Assembly: GCA_965153355.1 (NCBI GenBank)
Contig: OZ231127.1
Coordinates: forward strand, 74,958,001-75,022,000
DNA length: 64,000 bases
Source: Flaccisagitta enflata
Lineage: Eukaryota > Chaetognatha > Sagittoidea > Aphragmophora
Direction of reading: 5' to 3'
Shown in pieces: positions 54,698-64,000 of the stretch (position 1 is the stretch's first letter; each line of letters starts with the position of its first letter). The notes under the pieces were generated by a model. That model made no database searches and was not told where the DNA came from. It saw only the letters and a list, made by a program, of their open reading frames with translations. The translations under genes were made by a program, and so were the position numbers.

Positions 54698-54892
54698 AGT
54701 CGCGTGCTACGCGACTCTACAACCCGCTTTGTCGGTCCGTCCGTCCGTCGGTCCGTCCGTCCGTCACACTTTACTTTTTTTGGGTTTTTGGGGTCTTTGG
54801 CTTTGCTGCTCCTGCCCAAATGATAGAGTGGCCTCAAATATGGCCCCTGCCCACCCGCACGCGACTTCGGTAGCCGTGTATCCGGCCTTGTT
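54698..54892 (-). repeat. family A element, full copy
   Basis: Hairpin AGTCGCGTGCTACGCGACTC, CCGTCCGTCGGTCCG tract, TGCTGCTCCTGCCCAAATGA, CACCCGCACGCGACTTCGG, GTGTATCCGGCCTTGTTT. One of the least decayed copies. Confidence 0.9.
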
Positions 54893-54987
54893 TTCATCAG
54901 TTTGACTGCACTGACTCTCTCTATGAAGCTTTGGCTCGATGTCATATGTTGCATCGATTGCGAAACCAACTGACAACGAATAACGGA

Positions 54988-55299
<312 letters not shown>

Positions 55300-55534
55300 A
55301 CTGACAGACAGATATACAGATAGAAAGACACAGATGAAAAGTTAGGCAGGCAAGTTGAGAGATGCTAGATGTGAATGTCATAGATGAAAATGACAAGTTA
55401 AAAAAAACTTGTAATGTATGGAACTACTGACTAGTCGAATTGCAAAATGAGAAAAATCATAATTTTAAGCCAGTGATTCATATACCCGAATCTCTCTATT
55501 AAGCCTGCGGTTGACGAGCTTTGGTTCCAGCACC

Positions 55535-55538
<4 letters not shown>

Positions 55539-55577
<39 letters not shown>

Positions 55578-55600
55578 ACACACACACGTACACACACACA

Positions 55601-55653
<53 letters not shown>
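55539..55653. repeat. CA tract
   Basis: CA with GTACA interruptions near 55575-55590. Confidence 0.95.
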
Positions 55654-55657
<4 letters not shown>

Positions 55658-55699
55658 TTATTATCAATTGATTTTCTCTCACGCTAATTCTACTTTCCG

Positions 55700-56430
55700 T
55701 GTTTACTGAATAATTAAAAGATGCTGTCACCTTCTAACCGCTGGCGACGCTAAGCGACAGGGAGTACTAGGCTGAGCTTTCAGTATATTGTAGATAAATA
55801 CCAAATGAATGTATTTCTCATTCAGCTTCAATAAGCCAGCATTGGAAGTTGGCTAAATGGAAATTTTAACTTTTTCTCTATTTATAGTAATATTTTTTTC
55901 AAATGCGAAAAGGCTCAAATTTGGTACAGAGAAACTATATATATTCATCTATTGAACTCAGGAGACAATTTTTCATTCTTTCCAATTTTATAGGCATAAT
56001 ATTTAATATTTGATATTATTTTTCATTCGAAAATTGTTAGTTTTTCAATTTAAGTACGAAATAAATCAAATAGCTATGGGTTTATTCTAAAACTTACATA
56101 TCTCTGGTTCTGTTCAGCTAATTGGCTATTTTCTTGCGATTACAGCGATGTTTTTAAAATTACATAATTATGAAATAAACATATACAAATATATTTTTAA
56201 TGACAAATGGGTAGTTATAGGCAGCAAACGTGTTCATGGACGAAACTCTCATCTACCACCAATACTTAGCCTCATACAGATAACTCAGTGATGCTCAATG
56301 CTCGTTCTTATAAAACAAACATGGTTCAATTCATATCGATTCACTTCCTTTGACAATTTCAACAAAAGAATATGTGTACATAGTTATCGTTGTGTACATT
56401 TTATGTACAAAACAACGCTGTGAGACTCAC
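55700..56430 (-). other. 3' flank or intron of the RLFDHL-repeat gene
   Basis: AT-rich with no repeats of note. The donor at 56430 shows transcription continues to the left on the - strand, but no next exon is supported down to the repeat domain. Confidence 0.5.
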
Positions 56431-57178
56431 CTTCGTTGCCGCTGACGACTTCTGCGCAAGTGGAGAATCTTCTTTGAGGCTTCAATGCGGAGTTGATCAG
56501 CGGCATTTCAATTGTTCCTTCAGTCAGAGCCACACCCTCTTCGGCATCTCCCATCTCCATCTCTACACGCCCCTCTTCCTCCTCTTCCGCCTCAACGTCG
56601 TCATCATCGAGATGATCGAAGAGGCGGTTGTAAATCGAACTTTTCCGCTTCGAAGCATTTTCCTTTTCCATTGTTGAGTTGTGTTCTTCCGCTGACGCAA
56701 GGGTTGTAGTTAAGATGTCGAGGGTGGCGGGGGAGGCAGCGGCGGCAAGGGAAGCGGCGGCGGCAGTGGTGGCAGTGTCTGTGTCGACGGTGGTGGCAGC
56801 GACGACAGTGGCGGCGCTCTCAGATTCTAGATGATCGAAAAGACGACTATAAACCGTGTTTTTCCGTTTGGCAATTTTATCTTCTTCTTCCTCGTCGATA
56901 CGAGAATCCTTCACTAATTCTCCAACGCCCTCTTTCCTGATTTCCGCCTCTCCGACGTCTTCCTCCTCTTCTTCCAGGTGATCAAAAAGACGACTGTAGA
57001 TGGAACTCTTCCGTTTGGCGAGCTTGTCTGCCTCTTCTTCGTCCAGATCGGATTCACCTTCTTGTTCTTCTTCGTCTTGTTGTTGTTCTTCCACTTGTTC
57101 TTCTTCGGTTTCCAAATGATCGAAAAGACGATTGTAAATTGACTTTTTTGATTTCTTGCCTTTTCCGCTTTTTCGCGC
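56431..57178 (-). CDS. RLFDHL gene exon 3 (four modules plus RRFSTCAE)
   Basis: Acceptor CTCTCTGCAG|GCG, donor AACGAAG|GTGAGT, phase 0 in, 1 out, 249 codons. Modules: KKSIYNRLFDHLE (57110-57142), KRKSSIYSRLFDHLE (56972-57004 for its SIY part), KRKNTVYSRLFDHLE (56825-56857), KRKSSIYNRLFDHLD (56606-56638). Spacers are acidic; the third is Ala/Thr-rich. RRFSTCAE is at 56450-56473. The last residue before the donor is in an acidic/neutral context like the RII linker. Confidence 0.75.
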
Positions 57179-60100
57179 CTGCAGAGAGAAGGAAACGTAA
57201 GGATAGATCAGTGTTGAGTTTAGTAATACTTTCTTTACTGGTTAATTTGCATATTGCCGTTTACAACAGTCTATACATAAAACATTTGACGGTCATGAAA
57301 ACAAGCAGTGTTTCTTTACCAGCAGGATAGAACTTTTTTTAATCAGTGATTAATGATAGCCGAAAAAATCATTTGGCTTCCTGTTGATAGGAGTTGGGGA
57401 TGTTATGCTTATTATGAGAAAACAAGTATTCTGATATATAATATATATCTCTATTCGTTGTTCGTTATCCACCGTGTCCGTCGCCTTCAATGCGCAAAGC
57501 CATAGTTCTAGTTCTAAACAAATTTTGATCGGTTCTCGATTGTGGGCCGCGTTAACACTACTGCTGTTAGAAGCAGTTAGGTAGCTACACCACAGCCCCT
57601 GCCCTGTAGGTACGAGGGCGGCACGCGGCTACATATCTAATATGGTCATCAATTAACAGTGATAACAATACCGTCAAGGAGGAAGGGAGGCAAGTGATAG
57701 ATAGGCAGTCGCATTAACGAGACTCCATACAAGGAAAGAAAGTTAAGAAAAAAAGTTGCTTCCGGTGGCGGCTACAAAAGCGTGACAAACGTACGGACAG
57801 GAATGGGTATTCGATGGTGGAGCTTTCATTTCCCAATGATAAGTTGCCGTTGTTCAAACTCACAAACTAACCTCCCAAGACGTAGTTTCAAAAACGACGA
57901 CCCGTTCCGTAGGAGGCGAAGATATCAAGGATTTCGCTTTCACGTTCGCTTCATCGCCGAGTACTTCAGCGTCAGGGTGCTTCTGCTCCTCTTCCGCTTC
58001 TTCCTCTTCTTCCTCCTCCAAGATCGTCTGGTGGAGGAGTTGAGAAGAGGCTGGAGGAGGAGTGGTGAAGGCCGAAGAACCGGAAGCGGCGGAAATGGCG
58101 GTGGTCGAGGAGGAGGAGTTGATGGTGGAAGAAGAGATGGAGAATGCGGATAAGGACGAGGAGGAGAAAGAAGAGGAGGAGAATGAGGAGGCTGAGGTGG
58201 ACTCGGAGTGAGAGGCGAAGGCGGATGACGAATGAGACGTCGACGAGCCGGTGGAAGGGAAGCCGATGATGCAATCCCTGGAAATAAACAAAGAAGAAGG
58301 AGAACGTCAAGAGGGAGAAAATGATCAGATGACATTTCGGCGAAGTTCCAAAACTGATTCGTATTCGTTATTTTTCTCTTTTCGTGCTTAAAAAACTATT
58401 TTCTTTCATTCTAACTAGGCCGGATACACGGCTACCCCAGTCGCGTGCGGGTGGGCAGGGGCCATATTTGAGGTCACTTGATCATTTGGGCAGGAGCAAT
58501 GAGGCCATAAACCGCAAAACCCCAAAAAAGTGAAGTGTGATGGACTGACGGACGGACAGACGGACGGACGGACCGACGAACCGACAAAGCGGGGTGTAGA
58601 GTCGCGTAGCACGCGACAAAAAATTGTAAAAAGAAATGGATGTTGTTGGTTTGAATTTCAACAGGTAGGCCATTCCTGCCCACTTCAGATGAAAGAAAAT
58701 AAAATTGTGGACGCAACTTATGAACCGTTCGACTGACCGTTCTTCTGTCTGTCTGTCCATTAGCAAATAGCTTCGGCATCATTGCCCTTGACGACCTCCA
58801 CGCTTTTTTTTTCTCTTCAATTAGCAATCAGCAATATCAATAGAGATTTGCTGTAGATCTAGAAATAGTGTTTACAGAAACATTGGCTTACTGAAAAACA
58901 ATGAGAGGATTTATTTACAAAAGTCGGACAGCGTTGACGTCTCCATTAGAATAAAAAAAGAACATTAAAAATAATTGTTTTCAACATGACCGATGACTTT
59001 GTATAAAAAGCATTTGTGATGAATTAGATTCTTCGCCAAAATGAAAAAGAAAAAAGAAAGAATCGACCCGAAAACGGACAAAATCATATCATAATTCGGC
59101 TTCAACTGACTTTTCAATTTGAAAGTGTGAAATAATCTGGATGATTTGGGGTCGATTAAGCGAACATTCTACGAGCGTTTTTTGAATGTTATTAACCGCG
59201 CGCATTTTTTACATCTCATAAAAAATGTTGTCGAAAAAAAAGAAGAGAAAAAAAAAGAGATAGAGAAAAACAAGGCCGGATACACGGGCCAAGATGGTGC
59301 GCCGGCCTTAATAATTCTTAGACCTATCCCTAGCTCTATCAGACCTATACCAAGCTCTATTGACCTAACCGGCGTTATTACTTCTTAGACCTATCCTGAG
59401 CTCTATCAGACCTATTCCGAGCTCTATCGGACCTATCTCAACTCTCAAGCTCTTTGAGACCTAACTGTAGATGAATATGATAATGAAATGACAAGTAACA
59501 TAGATAATAAACGAAGATGAGTTCTTGGGTGACTTTAAACATTTTCAGCGACCAACCAACCGACCAACCAACCAACCAACCGACGGACAGAGCGTATATA
59601 AACGTGCTATGGCGCACCTAGAAAGGAAGCAAGGGAGATACGTCACTTTTAAGCCTAGCCAAACACGGCCAAGAGATGGGCGAAAGGGACTGGGCAAAAT
59701 TCTACCTCATAGTGAAGCTGCCATATAGAATTAACTACAAAATTTCTTATGGGACTGCAAATTATATGCCTAATAGGCGGACATGCCTTATTAGCGAGTG
59801 CGCTCTAGCGGTGCTCCACTGTACAAGAGCTTTGAGATTTGAATAAATAAAAAGAAAACCTTCAAAATCATGTTACCAACGGACCTAACTACCGTCACAC
59901 CCTCTTTTAAAAGATGCGATGACGCATCTAAAAGTTCGAATGGTGGATCAAGAGCCACATGAATTTCATAAGTCCTCATCATTCAGCCCGTGCACGTTGT
60001 TTTTTCTCTTTCGTGTTTATATTTTGTGTCAAGAAATGAAATGTTTGAGCTTATGTCCGGAAAGAACTGCATGATGCAGACCGAAGACGAGGTAGAGCCT

Positions 60101-60808
60101 ATAATCAAGTCTATAGGAACGGTCTGATGAAAGGGTACATGAGGAATTTAACACATGGGCAAAAATTAGGCGGAAAACCACTGATGCTATGAAATTTAGA
60201 AAAGCGTACTTCCTGTTGGCAAAGTGACATGAAATTTGAACCGCAGTCCCCTTGGGCTACTGCAGCAAAAATTTCATCATGCTAGACTGACTAGAAGTAT
60301 GCCTTTCACACTTTCATTGCCATAGTGGTTTTCCGCCTAATTTTTGCACATGTGTTAAGCATCGGCCAACATTTCAAGATCGGCCTATATCGGTCATGCA
60401 TGAGGAATTCAGTTTTGTAAGAATATCACTTGTTTTGACTATAAGAACATCTTCAACCCCGTCCAATCCCTACATAACCAACCTAATTGGTAAAATAAAT
60501 TCATTGTGTGTCTATCTCACCAAAATGGGCTAGAATTAACTGACAAGTTCGTGACAAGTAGAGTAGCAAGACTCAATTTCTACTGCGAGTTTTATTATTT
60601 TGTCAATTTAGGCAAGGGTGCAGCTGACCATGGGACATTTTATTCAGACCCGCTCTATCTTTGACTTTGACCCGTCTCTTTCCCCATCGCTCATCACCTC
60701 TTGCATCCCCTCTCCTACACTCAAGATCTCCGTCTCTGTCTCTCTTTCTCCCTGTCTCTCTCTCTCGGTCTCTGTCTCTGTCTCTATCTGTCTGTCTCTC
60801 TTTCTGGC

Positions 60809-60878
<70 letters not shown>

Positions 60879-62929
60879 TCACATTCTTTTCGCAAAAGAA
60901 TGCATTCCATCCATCCGCTTTTATGATCATGCGCATAACATAATACAGTGTTCAACGCGGATAACAAAATTGCTCACTGTATAAATCGTTTATGATTTAC
61001 TGAGCCTAAATTGCTTATTTCAGCTAGCCATATGTGCACGCAGTTAGATGACAATTTAGTGTTGTACCCATGATTGCTCCCTGCTAGTTTTTTTCTCCAA
61101 ACCAGACTAAAAATCCGGGACATGATGGATTGAAAGACCGATAAAAAACGCCTGTCAAAACTTTGAACAAACACGTTAAAACTCACTCGGCTCTATATGC
61201 CAAACATCCTCTTATTCTATCTTTTTTATATATCTGGCCTCACGCCCAATTCAAATATGCATTTAACAACCATTAGACATTCTCATGTCATCACTTCACT
61301 GAAAACCATTTTTAAAAAAAGGCCTCACACTTGTAACTTCAGAAACAGTGACTCATTTAAAGGCGTAATAACAAGAAACTTTAAAAACGCTGATTGGAGA
61401 AATTGTTAGATAGGCCTATCTGTTGATGGGCAGGAAAAGCTGGTAGTCTATGACTTGGAAAAAGTACATGATGTACACTTTTTTCTTTTTATAAGAGACA
61501 ACCACTTTTGAACTCAGCCTGGGTTCCCTTAAATTTTTTGCCATTTTGAGGCTCATTGTCTCTTAAATTGTTCTTAAACTTTTCATCGCATAAAAACAGC
61601 AAAAAAGAATATAGATACATTATTTAGTGATATCCTATGTATCTTTAGTAAAAAACTTTTTCATTACTATAAAACAGAATCTCTTGCTTAATTTGACAGA
61701 CAAAATCATCAAAGAGGTAGGCTTTTTCAGAAAAAAACTACCAATTTCACTTTTAATGATTATTATTTATTTTAATACGATTCTTGAAGTGATTTCCTTA
61801 ATAATTTCCAAAACTGAATCTCAGCCTGGGCATTCTCTTATTTTGTTCTTAAAATTGTGGCAAATCTCAGGCTCAAGTCTCTTATAAAAAAGTCTTTTAT
61901 AAAAAGAAAAAAGTGTACTCTTTTGTCGTCACTGTTTTGTCAAAAAAATCACTTTGGTAAGAGAATCTAAAAAAAATCACTTTGGTAAGAGAATTTTAAA
62001 AAATTTTTCACTTTTGCATAGAACACCCGGCGATGACCCATAGAAAGTGCTTAGATTGCACCAAACAAAGAAGTTGTGAATCAGTGACTTCATTTGACAG
62101 GCTTTCGAAATAGTCGTCTAAGAGGCTTTTCAAAGTGGAGCCGTTGGATGCTGTAAAAAACAAGTCCAACACAAGGCAACAGTTGTGGAATAATATTTTG
62201 GTCTGACCAATGGACAGAAGGACGGGCGGCTGGAAAGACTGACCGACAGACTGATAAAATAAGATAAAGAGTCGCTTAGCACGCAACTATTTATAATCAT
62301 TCGAATTACCTAGAATCTTTGCTAGAAGAGGAGATACGAACAGCAGATCCGGTTGATTCTATCCCGCCTCGTTGCCCTTTCCCGCGCTGCCGCTCTTCCC
62401 CTTCCTCCTCTCCCTCGTCTTCCTCTTCCTCTTCTTCATCTTCGTCGAAAATGACGAAAGCCACGACTTTCCTTCTTCCAGTCTCTTCCCCTTCAGCCTC
62501 GCACTCCACAACGCCATCTACCTCCGAGTCAAGGGTGGACATTTCAGTCGATGAAGTTGTTTTCGCCGTTTTCTCCGCTGTTGTCTGCGTTGTATACGAC
62601 GATGTGGATTTTGTAGATTTGGTTGTCAATGTTGAAAATGACGACGCCGTGGATTGTCGCGCCACCGTCAAAAGGCGCCGCGAAGCATCGAAATTCGGCG
62701 CCGTGACGTCAAATGTGGGAGGCGGCGTCATCGGTGGCGTCATCGTGAAATCCAACGCCGGGTCGTACACGTCGTCGTTGTCGTTATCGTTGATGTCGTT
62801 ATCGTTGTCGTCCATGTCTTCTTGGGCACCGTTGTTGCTGTCGACGTTGTTGTTTTTCTCAGCGCAGGGTTGAATTTCTGTTGAATGAACCGTTTCAATC
62901 AGAATTCCGTCGATTAACTTAATTGCCAT
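56431..62929 (-). CDS. acidic RLFDHL-repeat protein with PKA RII-type inhibitor site, three exons, partial
   Basis: Exons (in coding order) 62877 or 62929-62310, 58277-57872, 57178-56431 join in phase (2, then 0, then out 1), about 570-590 codons. The chain is Asp/Glu-, Ser- and Thr-rich and mostly disordered. Four modules of the type KRKSSIYSRLFDHLE lie in the last exon, each with a basic-x-S/T site. The exon ends KPQRRFSTCAEVVSGNE. RRxS-x-CAE is the autoinhibitor or autophosphorylation site of PKA type II regulatory subunits (RRVSVCAE in mammals), which also sits in an acidic linker. If right, cAMP-binding domains should follow, but none is visible. Could otherwise be an unrelated PKA substrate or scaffold. 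Exon structure is strong, identity moderate. Confidence 0.6.
57179..57871 (-). other. intron 2 of the RLFDHL gene
   Basis: 693 bp, no repeat or exon seen. Confidence 0.6.
57872..58277 (-). CDS. RLFDHL gene exon 2 (Ser-rich then Glu-rich)
   Basis: Acceptor TTATTTCCAG|G, donor TGGGAG|GTTAGT; phase 2 in, 0 out. Begins DCIIGFPSTGSS, continues with about 70 Ser-dominated residues, then ILEEEEEEEAEEEQKHPDAE, and ends TERVVVFETTSWE. Two other frames are also open over this repeat-like sequence, but only this one matches the phases on both sides. Confidence 0.6.
58418..58618 (+). repeat. family A element, full copy
   Basis: GGCCGGATACACGGCTACCC, CAGTCGCGTGCGGGTGGGCA, GAGGTCACTTGATCATTTGG, GGACGGACAGACGG tract, AGTCGCGTAGCACGCGAC. 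Very close to a consensus of the copies in this window. Confidence 0.9.
59310..59455. repeat. tandem AGACCTATCCCTAGCTCTATC
   Basis: Six or so units of 20-24 bp (TTAGACCTATCC, GAGCTCTATCAGACCTATT), right after a family A end fragment GGCCGGATACACGG (59276-59289). Confidence 0.8.
60151..60355. mobile_element. TA-target MITE, type I, short copy
   Basis: 205 bp, ends ACACATGGGCAAAAATTAGG / CCTAATTTTTGCACATGTGT, flanked by TA. The AAATTAGGCGGAAA block is shared with the 604-bp element at 12109, but the outer bases differ. Confidence 0.85.
60730..60875. repeat. CTGT and CT tract
   Basis: GTCTCT, CTGT (60805-60840) and CT (60841-60875). Confidence 0.95.
61476..61915. mobile_element. TA-target MITE, type II, copy 2
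   Basis: 440 bp, CACTTTTTTCTTTTTATAAG / CTTATAAAAAG ... AAAAAGTG ends, flanked by TA (61474-61475, 61916-61917). Shares CAGCCTGGG, CTCTTATTTTGTTCTTAAA and AAATCTCAG with the 38-kb copy, inverted. Confidence 0.85.
62205..62289 (+). repeat. family A right-end fragment
   Basis: GACCAATGGACAGAAGGACG tract, then AGAGTCGCTTAGCACGCAACTA, just 21 bp from the exon 1 donor of the RLFDHL gene. Confidence 0.65.
62310..62929 (-). CDS. RLFDHL gene exon 1 (acidic, Thr-rich)
   Basis: Donor GATTCTAG|GTAATT (phase 2). The 5' border is either an ATG at 62929 (MAIKLIDGILIETVHS, no intron before it) or an acceptor TTCAACAG|AA at 62877. Contains EDMDDNDNDINDNDNDD, FTMTPPMTPPPTFDVTAP, a long Thr/Ser stretch, RRKVVAFVIFDEDEEEEEED and Arg/Lys-Gly sequence. 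No RII dimerisation domain is recognisable. Confidence 0.6.
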
Positions 62930-63012
62930 ATGTAATAACAAAAAACAACAAGGACAACAACAAAAAAATCTAACAATCTAACAACAACCGCAACTAAATT
63001 TAAAGATAAAAC

Positions 63013-63090
63013 AACAACAACAACAACTACAACAACAACAATAACAACACTACCACCCCCACCACCACCACCACCGCCACCACCACTATT

Positions 63091-63167
<77 letters not shown>

Positions 63168-63297
63168 AAGGAACAAGACAAATATAAAAAAAAAACAATT
63201 GCAACAATACACCGACACGACCACCAACAACAAAAGCAACAACAACACCACAGCCACCGACAACAACAATAACAACAACACCACAGCCACCGACAGC

Positions 63298-63343
<46 letters not shown>

Positions 63344-63345
63344 TT
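63013..63345. repeat. CAA tract with CCACCACC insert
   Basis: CAA units (63013-63050), CCACCACCACCGCC (63051-63090), CAA (63091-63168), then CAACACCACAGCCACCGACA units twice (about 63240-63300), then CAA to 63345. Confidence 0.95.
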
Positions 63346-64000
63346 ACCATCAACAACATCAACATCCGACACGTGACAAAATCAGCGTCGCTGACGATGA
63401 AGACAACGACTACGATGGCACCACACATTCATTTACTCATTCATTCATGGATAAGACGATTCGAATCGTCACCAATTACATGCCACCCGTCCTTCGTGCG
63501 TGTTGATCTTTGAGTGACAATGGCTTCAATCCGTTATCTAAAATATGCTGGTGGCTAACCATCTTGCAGAAAGCTCATTTGCATAATGCAGAGGAACGAT
63601 TTCAAATTTCGCTGACTTCGGCGATTGATGGGATAGGATTGCATACAGTTTCAATTTTTTTACGGGCGGACAGTTTTGTGAAAAAAGGCTAAAATCTACA
63701 CCTCTTTACGATCAATTCTTTTTAAAATTCTAACATTGTCGTGGAACAAGCGCCATTTGCTCGTATTTATTAAAAAAGTATTATCAAACGTCTTTCCTCA
63801 GTTCAGCACAACATGCTCTTGTGGCGTTGATGCTGAGTCCGTATCTAAACTTTTGATGGTCCTGGAATTAGGGCCTGGAGTGGTGAGCTTAGAGGCAAGA
63901 TCTCCGATTAAGGTCATCTCAAGCGGTGATTCGCCATGGCAAGGAGAGTTCCTAGATTTAACACACATCTGACTGGTAGGGCCCCATCAAGCCCGCATCA
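63346..64000. other. unassigned; possible coding end at 63800-63972
   Basis: The + frame ending at 63972 reads LLMVLELGPGVVSLEARSPI, then KVISSGDSPWQGEFLDLTHI and has coding-like composition, with a possible acceptor TTTCCTCAG at 63801. No family recognised. Confidence 0.25.

Larger units (their letters stand above)
58278..62309 (-). other. intron 1 of the RLFDHL gene
   Basis: 4.0 kb. Holds a family A copy (58418-58618), a family A end fragment (59275-59290), a TA-target MITE (60151-60355), a CT/CTGT tract and a second TA-target MITE (61476-61915). No further exon supported. Confidence 0.55.

Noticed and set aside
57860-58335. Alternative frames over the RLFDHL gene exon 2 (Pro/Ser-rich and Arg/Leu-rich)
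   Set aside because: Only one frame fits the phase of the exons on both sides.
63736-63972. 78-codon + frame as a gene
   Set aside because: Coding-like ending but no recognised family and only a weak acceptor; kept as a low-confidence note only.

Overview
This window looks like nuclear DNA of an invertebrate animal. Protein-coding sequence is sparse and cut into short exons with GT-AG borders, introns reach kilobases, and the rest is packed with simple repeats, small DNA transposons and two strange high-copy foldback-type repeat families. No bacterial-type gene organisation, rRNA or CRISPR array is visible. The taxon cannot be named from sequence alone. There is one assembly gap (53947-53956).

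Three split genes and one retroelement ORF can be supported. (1) On the + strand, seven exons from about 8.5 to 19.1 kb join in phase into the extracellular half of a GPR158/GPR179-type class C receptor: a Cache domain followed by a small Cys-rich module. The seven-helix part is not visible. (2) On the + strand, eight exons from 23.66 to 29.85 kb encode a SID-1/SIDT-family membrane protein: an ectodomain and about eight of the usual eleven membrane segments. The last helices are not seen, and the Ser and His of the family's hydrolase-like metal site are replaced. (3) On the - strand, three exons between 62.9 and 56.4 kb join in phase into a very acidic, disordered protein. It carries four copies of a K/R-rich-S/T-x-Y-x-RLFDHL module and ends at RRFSTCAE, which resembles the inhibitor site of type II PKA regulatory subunits. 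(4) A 449-codon - strand ORF (19.76-21.11 kb) is a Gag-like protein of an LTR retroelement with a duplicated N-terminal segment and no pol.

Layout: 0-8.4 kb is repeats, including a 1.8-kb family A element swollen by internal satellites. 8.5-19.1 kb is the receptor gene, with several mobile elements in its introns. 19.3-22.5 kb is the Gag ORF and its upstream repeats. 23.7-29.9 kb is the SID-1-like gene. 30-56 kb is a gene-poor repeat domain holding nested MITEs, family A and family B elements and long microsatellites. 56.4-62.9 kb is the RLFDHL-repeat gene. 63-64 kb is a CAA tract and unrecognised sequence.

Mobile DNA shows clear insertion signatures: hAT-type MITEs with 8-bp target duplications, three kinds of TA-target MITE (one inserted inside another repeat), and a 1.18-kb element with a 10-bp target duplication. 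Family A shows matched sequence changes between its left-end motif and its right-end hairpin, which suggests that pairing or recognition is under selection. The three cellular genes share no obvious pathway; their closeness need not mean a joint function.
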